This document shows, in pieces, positions 47,627 through 56,741 of a DNA stretch of 64,000 bases. The stretch is from Rahnella ecdela (GTDB lineage: Bacteria; Pseudomonadota; Gammaproteobacteria; Enterobacterales; Enterobacteriaceae), in contig NZ_JAFMOY010000118.1 of NCBI RefSeq assembly GCF_019049625.1, positions 41,909 to 105,908 on the forward strand. Direction: 5' to 3'. Made by a program: the position numbers and the translations under genes. The first letter of the stretch is position 1. Each line of letters opens with the position of its first letter. The notes beneath the pieces are model-generated. The model was not told where the DNA came from, searched no databases, and saw nothing but the letters and a program-made list of their open reading frames with translations.

Positions 47627-48369
47627 GATTTCCCTCCGTTCTGCACAGCGGCTGAAAATAGCGGGCTGTTGCCGCCGTAATCATTAATCACCGTCCACTG
47701 CGCCTGCTTAACCTGACCACTCACCGGATAACTGGCCTGCGAGAATGGCGGGATCATCGGCACAACGTCGCGCACCGCCACGTCGTGGCCATCAAACGCC
47801 AGACGTGAAAACGTCAGGAAGTAAGGCGTCGGATTTTTTACCTCGATGCTGCCGTCCTGAAGATGAAACGTCAGACGCCCCTGCGCTTCCTCCGCCGTCA
47901 TCGGCAGCCCTGCAGGGCGGTAAAACAGCTTGATGGTGTTCTGAATACCCACCGAAATCCGCGCCGCCAGCGAGGCGTCTTCCGCTTCTTTCGGTTCCGT
48001 CATCGCCGGTACGGCGATCGCGGTGAAATAAAACACCGACTCACGGTCAGCAGGCAGCGCCGCATCGTCCTTACGCAAAATGCGCAGGGTGTTTTTGCTA
48101 TTTTCTTCCAGCCGGAACAGCGGCGGCGTGGTCAGAAAAGGCGCAACTTCACGGCCTTGCGGTGACCCGATGACCGCCGACTGCACCAGATAAGGCCGGG
48201 AACCGTGGTTTTGCACGGTCAGCGTCTGGGCGCTGTCGGTTGACTGAAAAATCACCCGCGTACGGCTGAGGCTGATCCCCCCATCAGCGGCAAAAGCGCC
48301 CTGAATCAGCGTCACAATGCCCATTAAAATGAGTGCGGCACGGCGTACTAAAAGAGAAATAAACTGCAC
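47623..48369 (-). CDS. periplasmic pilus chaperone (second of operon 1)
   Basis: A 248-residue PapD-like chaperone. Marks are SLSRTRVIFQS with the conserved arginine, DRESVFYFTAIAVP, TIKLFYRPAGLP with the conserved lysine, and VKNPTPYFLTFSRL. The GTG at 48369 is preferred: AAGGGG lies 6 bases upstream and the product begins directly with a signal peptide (to AFA). An ATG at 48399 would overlap the pilin gene and add ten residues. Its stop overlaps the next chaperone's start. Confidence 0.88.
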   Translation of the reverse strand: MQFISLLVRRAALILMGIVTLIQGAFAADGGISLSRTRVIFQSTDSAQTLTVQNHGSRPYLVQSAVIGSPQGREVAPFLTTPPLFRLEENSKNTLRILRKDDAALPADRESVFYFTAIAVPAMTEPKEAEDASLAARISVGIQNTIKLFYRPAGLPMTAEEAQGRLTFHLQDGSIEVKNPTPYFLTFSRLAFDGHDVAVRDVVPMIPPFSQASYPVSGQVKQAQWTVINDYGGNSPLFSAAVQNGGKS

Positions 48370-48379
48370 AGAAAACCCC

Positions 48380-48946
48380 TTACTGATAGGCGAAATCAAA
48401 GGTGACGCTGGCGTTCAGCGTGCCGCCTTTGGTGGCGGCATCGCTGCATTTGGTGCCACAGGACAGCGCTGCTTTCAGAGGAATGCTGACGTTGCCGCCG
48501 TCAAAATTGGTGGCGTTCAGCGGCACCGGCAGCAACGTGGTGTTGTTCACCACATCACCCGTCGCGTTCACGATGCGTACGCCGTAATTCACCACCTGTG
48601 AGGACGCCGGTTGCAGGAAAAGAAAATCGCCGGAACTTGTGTTGCCGGTTCCCGACACTTTCACCACAGGTTTTTGCACCGCACCGACAAAACCGGCGCA
48701 TTGCGACAGGGTCACCGTCAGCGGTAACGGATTAGCCAGGCTGTCGCCGCTGCGGATACCGGAAGACTGCACCGCGCCGAAATCCAGCACCGGCGGCGCG
48801 GAAACCTGGCAGGTCGGCGCCTGGAATGTGGCCGTAAACTGCACCTCTGTTGCCGCCACCGCGTGACCCGCCATCGCCAGCAGGCACAGGCAAAGCGAAG
48901 CCCTCAGGGCAACGTGGTGTCCTGATAAAGAAATGTGATTTTTCAT
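48380..48946 (-). CDS. minor fimbrial subunit (operon 1)
   Basis: A 188-residue pilin-domain protein with a signal peptide (about 1-31, ending AVA). One cysteine pair characteristic of type 1 pilins is present (APTCQV and LSQC) and there are two more cysteines near the C-terminus (LSCGTKC). The C-terminal beta-strand is NASVTFDFAYQ. It lies between another minor pilin and a chaperone gene, consistent with an adaptor or tip-fibrillum subunit. Confidence 0.8.
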   Translation of the reverse strand: MKNHISLSGHHVALRASLCLCLLAMAGHAVAATEVQFTATFQAPTCQVSAPPVLDFGAVQSSGIRSGDSLANPLPLTVTLSQCAGFVGAVQKPVVKVSGTGNTSSGDFLFLQPASSQVVNYGVRIVNATGDVVNNTTLLPVPLNATNFDGGNVSIPLKAALSCGTKCSDAATKGGTLNASVTFDFAYQ

Positions 48947-48967
48947 GGTGTCTGTCTGTTGAAAGCG

Positions 48968-49510
48968 TTAAGGGAAAATAAAGGCGAAGGTGATTTTTGC
49001 GCTGACCGCACCCGCCGTCAGCAGCGGATCACCGGCGCTACGCACCAGTCCCACCGAGAAAGGTTGCACAGATGTGCCGTCGTCCTGAGTGATCGCCACC
49101 GAATCACCGGGCGCAACCGTACCGGCCGCGTTATAAAAATCACTGAGGTTATTCAGCGTGCCTTTTTTCAGCATAAAACCGACGTACTTCGCCGTTGAAC
49201 TGGCCGAGCGAAACAGCTGCGTGTCGCTGAGCTGAGCGGATTCCCCGGACACAGTCAGCGACGGCGTTTTGCCCTGCATTCCTTCGCAGTTCACAGTGAC
49301 CGCCAGTGGCAGAATGGCGGCGGTACCGGTCGCAAATTGCGTAACATCTTTTGTGTCGAATTTGAGCGTCGGCGTGTCGATCGCCACCTGACAATTGCCA
49401 TCCATTACCGTGGCTTTAATGTCAGTGGTGGCAGCCAGTACCTGACCGGCAGAAACGCCGGATAAAATCAGCAAAAGTGCTGATGAAACCTGTTTAATTA
49501 ACCGTGCCAC
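48968..49510 (-). CDS. minor fimbrial subunit (operon 1)
   Basis: A 180-residue pilin-domain protein, with a signal peptide ending VLA and a cysteine pair (DGNCQV and VNCEG). The C-terminal strand is SAKITFAFIFP. The start is placed at GTG 49510, where GGAGA stands 6 bases upstream; this start lies inside the end of the chaperone gene, giving a 17-base overlap and translational coupling. The frame remains open further upstream, so other non-ATG starts are possible. Confidence 0.78.
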   Translation of the reverse strand: MARLIKQVSSALLLILSGVSAGQVLAATTDIKATVMDGNCQVAIDTPTLKFDTKDVTQFATGTAAILPLAVTVNCEGMQGKTPSLTVSGESAQLSDTQLFRSASSTAKYVGFMLKKGTLNNLSDFYNAAGTVAPGDSVAITQDDGTSVQPFSVGLVRSAGDPLLTAGAVSAKITFAFIFP

Positions 49511-50210
49511 GGAACGTCTCCACACCGCCAAAATCGTTAATCGCTGCCCACTCGGCTTTGCCCTGCCCGGCTGTCACCGGATAATTATTTGATGCGAAAG
49601 GCGCAATCATGCTGGTGCCTTTAATCACATCGAGCGGGATCTTTTTGCCGTCAATCGTCAGTTTGTTGAGTGAGATAAAATACGGCGTCGGATTCGACAC
49701 CTTCACGCTCTGGCCTGCTCTGGAAAGCTGCAATTTGCCCATTGCTTCTTTTTGCGTCATCGGCAGGTTATCCGGACGATGGAACAGCTTCAGGGTATTA
49801 CCGGTCGCCACCTGTAAGGTGCCACCGACTTTATTGTCATTATTTTCCTGACCTGTTTTACCGGTCGGGATCGCCAGAATATTTAAATAAAAGACCGACT
49901 CCCGGTCACCCGGCAGAGAATTGGATTTTTTCATGATCCGGATTTTATTAGCGGAATCAGGCTCGATGCGAAATAACGCCGGGGTTGGCAAGAACACGCT
50001 GTTCGATGATTTCGCTGAGAGACTTTCTGAAATACCGACATTAATAAGATAAGGTTGATTATGAGATCGGTTATTAATGTCAATACTCTGACTGCTGTCA
50101 GATGCCGTAAAAATAATGCGGGAGGCACCCACCGCAATACTTGCGATTGCTGGCGGGGTCAATAATATCCCCAGGCTTAAAATAACGCCTAACTTGTGAA
50201 TAAACTTCAT
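49494..50210 (-). CDS. periplasmic pilus chaperone (first of operon 1)
   Basis: A 238-residue PapD-like chaperone with a signal peptide ending AIA. Conserved marks are SRIIFTAS, DRESVFYLNILAIPTG, TLKLFHRPDNLP and VSNPTPYFISLNKL. It directly follows the major pilin gene, separated by a strong hairpin, and probably serves that pilin. It is more lysine- and asparagine-rich than the two later chaperones, which suggests that the three are old paralogues rather than a recent duplication. Confidence 0.9.
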   Translation of the reverse strand: MKFIHKLGVILSLGILLTPPAIASIAVGASRIIFTASDSSQSIDINNRSHNQPYLINVGISESLSAKSSNSVFLPTPALFRIEPDSANKIRIMKKSNSLPGDRESVFYLNILAIPTGKTGQENNDNKVGGTLQVATGNTLKLFHRPDNLPMTQKEAMGKLQLSRAGQSVKVSNPTPYFISLNKLTIDGKKIPLDVIKGTSMIAPFASNNYPVTAGQGKAEWAAINDFGGVETFRGTVN

Positions 50211-50233
50211 AATGTTCTCTGCCAGTTAAATGA

Positions 50234-50263
50234 AAAAGAGAGGTTTCATAGAACCTCTCTTTT
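50234..50263 (-). terminator. attenuator between major pilin and the rest of operon 1
   Basis: AAAAGAGAGGTT, loop TCATAG, AACCTCTCTTTT: a perfect 12-bp stem ending in T, 65 bases after the pilin stop and 24 bases before the chaperone start. It should make pilin mRNA far more abundant than that for chaperone and usher. Confidence 0.88.
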
Positions 50264-50327
50264 CCGGACGCTTATTGCCGTACTGCTCGCGCCTTACGAC
50301 GGGTCCCGTACTTCAGGTTCTTTACGC

Positions 50328-50840
50328 TTAGTTGCTCACGTAAGAGATTTTGATCGGCGCGTGGTAAGCACCCGGCTCAACGTTAGTCTTATCCAGCACG
50401 GCCATACCGGTGTTGAAAGTATAGGTCAGCGCGCCGTTGGCATCAGCAACAACCGGGATGCTGGTGTGGTTGGTCACTTGAGTGGTGCCGTCTTCACGGG
50501 TCATCATGAATCCTGCGGACTGAGCAACGTCGCTCAGGAACACAGTTTCGTTACCGGTCGCAACGATACCGCTGACCTGTAAAGCACCCGCTTCGTCTTT
50601 GCTACAGTTTTTCAAAGACACCAGCAGTGGTTCTTCACCAATCTGTTTTTTCGCTGCGTCGAAAGCGATTTTAGAGAAAGAACCGACGTTCAGAGTAGAA
50701 GCACCGTTATTTGCAGTCACTTCACAAGTGGTGTCTACAATAGACCCTTGCAACTGGACATCAGCCTGAGTTGCAGCCTGAACCTGACCTGCCAAACCTA
50801 ACATCAGAGCGACAGGCGCAAGGGCGATAATTTTTTTCAT
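50328..50840 (-). CDS. major fimbrial subunit of operon 1
   Basis: A 170-residue type 1-like pilin. The signal peptide runs to VQA (about residue 22); the mature protein has the cysteine pair TTCEV and LKNC and the C-terminal strand HAPIKISYVSN. The ATG at 50840 has AAGGA upstream. An in-frame ATG at 50891 would put 17 extra residues before the signal and is rejected. It is the first gene of the nine-gene operon. The promoter region upstream contains a 16-bp palindrome. Confidence 0.9.
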   Translation of the reverse strand: MKKIIALAPVALMLGLAGQVQAATQADVQLQGSIVDTTCEVTANNGASTLNVGSFSKIAFDAAKKQIGEEPLLVSLKNCSKDEAGALQVSGIVATGNETVFLSDVAQSAGFMMTREDGTTQVTNHTSIPVVADANGALTYTFNTGMAVLDKTNVEPGAYHAPIKISYVSN

Positions 50841-50977
50841 TACAAGATCCTTCATTAAATATGCGTCATTATGACAATGGAAATAATTCATTTCAGCCTG
50901 CCTTGGCTGAGGAGAAGATAATACTTATCCTAAAGAGTATTAAATATCAGAGGGAGATTATTTTAATGAAGGTCTCA

Positions 50978-50993
50978 GCCTACACGCGTAGGC
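50978..50993. promoter_or_regulatory. 16-bp palindrome upstream of the major pilin gene
   Basis: GCCTACACGCGTAGGC is an inverted repeat of GCCTAC around ACGC, 138 bases before the pilin start. Its CCTACACG octamer recurs in the evgA-emrK divergent region (55496-55503, opposite strand). It could be a binding site for EvgA or another fimbrial regulator. Confidence 0.4.
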
Positions 50994-51082
50994 AACGAAT
51001 AACGCCTGAAGTAAAATAGAGGTTTGCAGGGAATATGAAAGTCCGCTTAAATAAATATTTATCACACCGGCGGATAAAAATA

Positions 51083-51104
51083 AAGCCATTCCGGAGAATG
51101 GCTT
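51083..51104 (-). terminator. terminator of evgAS
   Basis: AAGCCATTC and GAATGGCTT form a perfect 9-bp stem with a 4-base loop; on the minus strand it is followed by TATTTTTAT. It lies 20 bases after the evgS stop and separates evgAS from fimbrial operon 1. Confidence 0.85.
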
Positions 51105-51123
51105 AGCGGGGTAAAACACAATA

Positions 51124-54100
51124 TTAATGCCGGGTGGATTTTGAATACGTTTCGATGGCAGCGCTGAATGCCATGATTTGCTGTTTAAGCTGCGCGGTAC
51201 CTTCTTCTATTGCGGCTTCTATTTGTAAACCCTGTTGCCCGGTAGCCAGCACGTCTTCTAACTTTTCCGCCAGCAAATGCAACTTTGTCGCGCCCAGCAG
51301 CTGCATCGTGCCGTTGATCCGGTGCAGATGGTGTCGCAGTACATCCCGGTCCTGGCGTTCCAGCGCCTGCAAGGCCCCCGCGAGATCTTTGTCATTTTCG
51401 ATGCGCGACTGTTCCAGCATCTGACACATCAGCTTTTTGTCGCCCAGGCTGTGCGCTCCAAGTGTCGGCATATCAACAAACTCTTCCAGCGGGCGGGTAT
51501 CTGCGAACATATGCACACCGCTTAACGCCGCTTTTAACTGTTGCAGATCAATAGGTTTAAACAGGCAAAGATTCATGCCCGCCGCCAGACAACCTTCTTT
51601 CTCATCGGTCTGCGCATTAGCGGTTAAACCCCAGATAATGATCTGCTGATTGGTTTCCCGCACCTTTTGCGTGAGCGTAATGCCGTCCATATTCGGCATA
51701 TTCAGATCAGTGATCAGCAAATCGTAATCCTGCCTTTGGATCAGATTCAGCGCCTGCAAACCGTCTTCGGCTTCATCCACATGATAACCGAGCATATCCA
51801 GCTGACGGCGCAACAACAGACGATTCGTCGGGTTATCCTCGGCAATCACAATCCTTAATGCAGCAGGAAGCACTGCTTCCTGTTCAGCCAGCAACAAAAC
51901 GCCTGGCGCATGGTCAGAAGTACGCGTCACCAGCGTGACCGTCATGGTCGTGCCCGCATCCGGCTGGCTGACAAGGCTGATTTGCCCGGACATTCTCTCG
52001 ACCATTTCGCGGCAAATCACCAGCCCGAGCCCGGATCCAACGCTGCGTTTACCCACGGCAGTCTGGCTGAACGGCTTAAATAATTGCTGCTGTTCCTGCT
52101 CGCTGATCCCGGCGCCGGTATCGCGCACGCTCATTGACAGGTAAACCCGCTCCTCGCCCAGCGCCTGCGTATGTGCCATCACTTCAATCCCGCCCTGCGT
52201 GGTGAATTTGACGGCATTACTGACCAGATTAGACAGTACCTGTTTGAAAGCCTGCGGATCCAGCCATAGCGTTTTCCCTTCTTCCAGGCGACAATCGACC
52301 GTCAACCCGAGATGTTTCTGACGCGCCAGCCCTTCGAAATTCGCCACCGTCGCGTGGACGAGCCCCCCCAGATCTACCCATTCAGGTACCAGCGTAAAGT
52401 TGCCGGATTCGATTTTTTCCATGTCCAGCACATCACCGATAAGCCCTATCAGCGTCTGCGCCGTACTGTAGGCCAGTTCAATCGCCTCGCGGGCTTCTTC
52501 CGGGCTTTGCTTGCGGGTGGTCAGCAGCTCAAGAAATCCCATGATCGAACTGACAGGCGTGCGGATCTCATGACTCATATCCGCCAGGAACCGGCTTTTC
52601 GCCTGACTGGCGTCAATGGCTTTGTCTTTTTCGACCTGCAACGCTTTCATCAGTTGCCGGGATTCCGTGATGTCCTGCCAGCCGCAAATCAGCGTCGCTG
52701 GCATGTTTTCCGGCATCTGGCACGAGGTCAGCCAGTGCAGGATCAGCCGGTCTTCCTGACCGTTATTGAGCACCAGCTGATGAGTGATGACGGTGTCCGG
52801 CACCAGCCCTTGCTGAATGTCCTGCTGCACATCAGGGAAAATATCCGCCAGAGGGCTACGCCGGTCGTACAGCGAATGGCGCATATTTTCACGCAATTGT
52901 GGCGTGAAAAACTCGCCGAATGCGCTGTTATAACTTTCTAACTCACCTTCCGGCGTAATGACATACACCGGCACCGGAATGGCGTTGGATAAAGTCTGGC
53001 GCAAAATCAGTTGATAGCTCAGCGCGGCCTGCGACGCTTTGCCACGGCTGATGGCGCGCAGCAAATAGACTCCCCACAACAGGCTGCTGATCACCAGTAA
53101 CGCCGCCAGCCCGACCACCAGATAAAATGGGCGGTTGTACAGATTCCAGGTGCCGATTTTGACGTCCGGCGCTTTCACCCATTTGCCTGCAACATTGAGA
53201 ATTTCTTTCGGCGGAATATCATCCAACGCCTTGTTCAAAATACTCTGCAACTCCAGTGAACCGCGCGGGATAGCAAAGGCAATCTGCGCCGAAGGCTCGT
53301 CGGGGATGCGGGTGTAGGTCATCTTTTCCGGATAATAATGGTCGATGATAAACCGTGAGGCGAGCTGGGTGGAAACCACCGCGTCCACATCCCCGAGCAT
53401 CAGTTTACTCAGCGCCGTGCTGGTGTTTTCGGCAATCACCCAGGTCACGCCGGGATATTTCTTTTTAAGCTTTTCACTCAGCGGATGATAAGCGGGGATC
53501 GCCACTTTATCGCCGGGCATCAGAATATCCGGCTGATCGCTGGAGGCCCGTGTCACAAGCACAAAAGGCGTGGCGATAAACGGGTGGGTGAATAACATAT
53601 CTTCTTCGCGCTCGACGCTGTAAGTGGCGGTCGGCACCAGATCCCAGCCACCTTTGCGCATGATATTGACCATGTCGCTGTTGGAATTGGCGATGACCGG
53701 CTTGAACGTTAACCCGGTCTGGAGTTGGATCAGATTGAGAATATCTCCGAGCAGCCCCCGGATTTCCTGATTGTCGTCCATCATGCTGAGCGGCGCGTAA
53801 TACGGGTTGATCAGCACATTCAGCACCGGATGTTTGGCAATCCAGCGTTCTTCGCGAGGCGTGAATTTCATCGCTTTATTCAGAAACGACACGTTGCCGG
53901 TATCCACCCACGACTGCGCCACCTGTTTATGCGTCTGTTCGCTCAGGGAACTGATAAAGGTGTCGAGAATGCCGCGCAGTTGCGACTGATTATCCAGAAC
54001 AATAAAGTGATTGCCGGTTTGCGGCTCACGCCAGAATTTCACCATTTGCAGCGACTGATAAAAATCGCGAGCCAGAATAAAACTCGACGTCAGGTTATTA

Positions 54101-54735
54101 CCAAAGAAGTAGTCATTTTGTTTATTGGCGACAGAAGCCAGCGCCAGATAGTTATCGTCATACGCGGTGATTTGAGCCTTCGGGAACGCAATTCTGATAA
54201 ATTGTTCGGAAGGATATCCTCGCCGGATAGCTACCCGCACTTCGTCCTTATCATCGGACAGCGGGTTCATCACATCGGCCTGCCGGGTGACTAACGTCGG
54301 AAACGCACGAACCAGCGGGAGCGAGACAACGAACGGCGCGGTCAGATCAACGTTGCCGGAGGGTGAAGTCAGAATGGTGTCGATATTGCCGTCTTTCAGC
54401 GCGGCCAGCGCCTGCGCTTCGTCGTTATAATGTTTAATGACGACACTGACCTGCAAAGAATTTTCCAGCAACCGCAGGTAATCCGCGTTCATTCCCCGGT
54501 AACGGCCGGTGGAGGAATTCAGGCTCAGCGGCGGGATTTCTGTGCCATAAACGCCAATGTTCAGCGTACGCTTGGCAGCAAGCCATAATAAATCGTAATG
54601 GTTTAACGGAAGTGCCGGGGTAAAAACGTCATAATCGCTGGACAGCGTCAGCGTTGCAGGTTCGGGCGTTGCGGCCTGAGCCGGATATATCACCGACAAA
54701 ATGGCAAACCACAACGCTATTACCCTGATTATCAT
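51124..54735 (-). CDS. evgS: hybrid sensor histidine kinase EvgS
   Basis: A 1203-residue BvgS-type unorthodox kinase. Order: signal (about 1-22, ending AQA); two periplasmic Venus-flytrap domains (about 40-280 and 290-530); one membrane segment (about 540-562); PAS (about 575-700); HisKA with SHEIRTP (H722); HATPase (about 830-950); receiver with ITDLNMPNMDG (D1010); and Hpt with LHRINGTMQLLG (H1138). E. coli EvgS has these at H721, D1009 and H1137, so the register is almost identical. It phosphorylates EvgA, in E. coli in response to acid and related signals. The ATG at 54735 is 4 bases after evgA; a TTG further upstream is rejected. Confidence 0.95.
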   Translation of the reverse strand: MIIRVIALWFAILSVIYPAQAATPEPATLTLSSDYDVFTPALPLNHYDLLWLAAKRTLNIGVYGTEIPPLSLNSSTGRYRGMNADYLRLLENSLQVSVVIKHYNDEAQALAALKDGNIDTILTSPSGNVDLTAPFVVSLPLVRAFPTLVTRQADVMNPLSDDKDEVRVAIRRGYPSEQFIRIAFPKAQITAYDDNYLALASVANKQNDYFFGNNLTSSFILARDFYQSLQMVKFWREPQTGNHFIVLDNQSQLRGILDTFISSLSEQTHKQVAQSWVDTGNVSFLNKAMKFTPREERWIAKHPVLNVLINPYYAPLSMMDDNQEIRGLLGDILNLIQLQTGLTFKPVIANSNSDMVNIMRKGGWDLVPTATYSVEREEDMLFTHPFIATPFVLVTRASSDQPDILMPGDKVAIPAYHPLSEKLKKKYPGVTWVIAENTSTALSKLMLGDVDAVVSTQLASRFIIDHYYPEKMTYTRIPDEPSAQIAFAIPRGSLELQSILNKALDDIPPKEILNVAGKWVKAPDVKIGTWNLYNRPFYLVVGLAALLVISSLLWGVYLLRAISRGKASQAALSYQLILRQTLSNAIPVPVYVITPEGELESYNSAFGEFFTPQLRENMRHSLYDRRSPLADIFPDVQQDIQQGLVPDTVITHQLVLNNGQEDRLILHWLTSCQMPENMPATLICGWQDITESRQLMKALQVEKDKAIDASQAKSRFLADMSHEIRTPVSSIMGFLELLTTRKQSPEEAREAIELAYSTAQTLIGLIGDVLDMEKIESGNFTLVPEWVDLGGLVHATVANFEGLARQKHLGLTVDCRLEEGKTLWLDPQAFKQVLSNLVSNAVKFTTQGGIEVMAHTQALGEERVYLSMSVRDTGAGISEQEQQQLFKPFSQTAVGKRSVGSGLGLVICREMVERMSGQISLVSQPDAGTTMTVTLVTRTSDHAPGVLLLAEQEAVLPAALRIVIAEDNPTNRLLLRRQLDMLGYHVDEAEDGLQALNLIQRQDYDLLITDLNMPNMDGITLTQKVRETNQQIIIWGLTANAQTDEKEGCLAAGMNLCLFKPIDLQQLKAALSGVHMFADTRPLEEFVDMPTLGAHSLGDKKLMCQMLEQSRIENDKDLAGALQALERQDRDVLRHHLHRINGTMQLLGATKLHLLAEKLEDVLATGQQGLQIEAAIEEGTAQLKQQIMAFSAAIETYSKSTRH

Positions 54736-54739
54736 GCTT

Positions 54740-55372
54740 TTACCCAATTTTATTGCGCTGCGCAAAAGAGAACAAATCCATCAGCGATTTACAATTCAGC
54801 TTTTCCATCAAGCGGCTTTTATAGGTACTGACTGTTTTATTACTGATAAACATTTCTGAGGCGATTTTCATATTATCCGCACCACCGAGAATATAGCGCA
54901 TCACTTTGATTTCCTGACTGGAAAGCGATTGCAACATTTCCTGCTCGGAGGACAAACTGCCCATAAAAGCATGTAATGATAACGGGAAGTAACTGTAACC
55001 ATTCAGTGAAGCATTAACGGCGGCAATAATATTGGTCATGCCCTCTTTCTTACTGATAAAAGCATTCGCCCCGGCATCGGCACTACGCTTGCCATAAAAC
55101 AGATCGTTCTTGGCAGAAACCACAATAATAATACGGCTAAAGGCTTGTTTCCTGAGTTTCTCCACTACTTCGATACCGCTCATCACCGGAATATCCACGT
55201 CCACGATCACCAGATCCGGATAGTGTTCTTCCACCAGCAGCAGCGCCTGCGCGCCATCTCCGGCTTCTGCGACCACGGTAATGCCTTCGCTTTCCAGCAA
55301 ATTTTTAATCGCCATACGCGCCAGGGGATGATCGTCCACAATGACAGCGTTTAATTTATTCGTTTTACTCAT
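54740..55372 (-). CDS. evgA: response regulator EvgA
   Basis: A 210-residue NarL-family regulator: receiver with VDDHP, phosphoacceptor in LVIVDVDIPVMSG and VSAKNDLFYGKRSADAGAN, then a LuxR-type helix-turn-helix (about 145-205). The segments KEGMTNIIAA, VMRYILGG, ISNKTVSTYKSRLMEKL and the end FAQRNKIG match E. coli EvgA almost residue for residue. E. coli EvgA activates emrKY and acid-resistance genes. The start at 55372 gives a short extension (MSKTNKL) relative to E. coli; another ATG lies at 55408 and both ribosome sites are weak. Confidence 0.94.
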   Translation of the reverse strand: MSKTNKLNAVIVDDHPLARMAIKNLLESEGITVVAEAGDGAQALLLVEEHYPDLVIVDVDIPVMSGIEVVEKLRKQAFSRIIIVVSAKNDLFYGKRSADAGANAFISKKEGMTNIIAAVNASLNGYSYFPLSLHAFMGSLSSEQEMLQSLSSQEIKVMRYILGGADNMKIASEMFISNKTVSTYKSRLMEKLNCKSLMDLFSFAQRNKIG

Positions 55373-55691
55373 GCTATAGCATTCTTCTTTGCCGGAAACG
55401 GAGTTCATATTAAGTCTACAGCCTCCCTAATACCATTGCCATTGGCGTTAAGAAAAATAGTACTGATCAATTCTAAAAATTCCCCAAGGACTTCACGTGT
55501 AGGATATCACCTGCAAAATTTTCCGACGTGTCCGCTGTATTTATCAGACAGCGGAGATTAGTCTTATTCGATATTTTAAACACGGATCATATTTACACGC
55601 CCCTGCTGACTGACATGACCTCACGGCTTGTTAAGTGCTCGGAACGCGTGAGGATTTCTATTTCCCACGGAAAGGCGAATTAAGATTTTTC
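55373..55691. promoter_or_regulatory. divergent evgA / emrK-like control region
   Basis: About 320 AT-rich bases between divergent genes. CGTGTAGG at 55496-55503 is the reverse complement of the CCTACACG half of the pilin palindrome. In E. coli the evgA-emrK gap is bound by EvgA itself, so autoregulation is plausible. No clear -10/-35 pair is called. Confidence 0.4.
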
Positions 55692-56741
55692 ATGAAACTA
55701 CGGCACGATGCAAAAACACATCGCATTTCGCTGCCCCTTCAGACAAGAAATAAAACACGATTACTTATCAGAATATTTATTTTTATCTCGTGCTTTATTT
55801 TCACCACCGGGGGGCATTTTAATTTTTCTGCTATGCCCAGCACCCGCGATGCTTATATCACCGGCAATGAAATAACGCTTGCCGCACAAATCAGTGGCCG
55901 GGTGGCTCAGGTTTTCGCGCCCGTCACCGGCCGGGTGCAAAAAGGGGATTTGCTGGTACGTTTGGACGACACTGAAGCCCGGCACCTTTATATGCAGGCT
56001 GAGAATACACTGTCAGAATCAGTCAAAAAAACGCAGGTCCGTTATGCCACCGATGAAAAGAATAATACCCGCATCCTGAAAGCCCAGATGGCGTACCAGC
56101 AGGCGCTGAGCGGGTATCATCGCCGGATCCAGTCAAAAGGCGCGGTGACAATTTCAAAACAGGATTTGCAACAGACCCTCAGAGCCGTCAGCAGCAGCCA
56201 GAGAGCGCTGGATGAAGCGATTGCTGCCTACCGGAAGGATCAGCAATTACTTGACGCTTCTGATACGGCTCAGCAACAGATGGTTTCGCAGGCCACCGAA
56301 GAATTTCAGCAAGCCAGTCTGGCACTGATGCGTACCGAAGTGCGCAGTCCGGTGACCGGTTATGTCGCCCGGCACAATGTGCATGCGGGCGTGGGCGTCA
56401 GCGCCGGACAAATGCTGATGACCATCGTGCCCGACGATCAGATGTGGGTGACCGCCAGTTTTAAAGCGACGCAACTTTCTGACCTGCTTATCGGCAAGAA
56501 GGCGTCCATCGTGACTGAGTTTAATGGCAGAAAAGTCGTATTAGACGGCCAGATTGAAGGGATCAATCTGGACACAGATACCGCGCTGGCCGCACTGTCA
56601 GCCAAAAACGGCGCGACGAACTGGATTTATGATGTGCAGCGAATTCCGGTGCGTATCTCAATTAATCCCCTGCAACTGAGCCAGTATCCATTGCATCCAG
56701 GCTTATCCTCACAGGTGACGTTGCTGGAAAGCCGTCAGTAA
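55692..56741 (+). CDS. EmrK/EmrA-like membrane fusion protein without its transporter partner
   Basis: A 349-residue periplasmic adaptor of the HlyD/EmrA family: one N-terminal membrane segment (about 25-45), a lipoyl/barrel-sandwich half (RDAYITGNEITLAAQISGRV and GDLLVRLDDTEA), a long alpha-hairpin coiled coil (about 100-215) and the second lipoyl half with the beta-barrel (VRSPVTGYVARHNVHAGVGV). The position divergent from evgA is that of emrK in E. coli, where the MFS pump gene emrY follows. Here the next gene is on the opposite strand, overlapping its stop by 7 bases, and no MFS gene exists in the window. The ATG at 55692 gives the usual length; the ribosome site is weak. Confidence 0.85.
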   Translation: MKLRHDAKTHRISLPLQTRNKTRLLIRIFIFISCFIFTTGGHFNFSAMPSTRDAYITGNEITLAAQISGRVAQVFAPVTGRVQKGDLLVRLDDTEARHLYMQAENTLSESVKKTQVRYATDEKNNTRILKAQMAYQQALSGYHRRIQSKGAVTISKQDLQQTLRAVSSSQRALDEAIAAYRKDQQLLDASDTAQQQMVSQATEEFQQASLALMRTEVRSPVTGYVARHNVHAGVGVSAGQMLMTIVPDDQMWVTASFKATQLSDLLIGKKASIVTEFNGRKVVLDGQIEGINLDTDTALAALSAKNGATNWIYDVQRIPVRISINPLQLSQYPLHPGLSSQVTLLESRQ

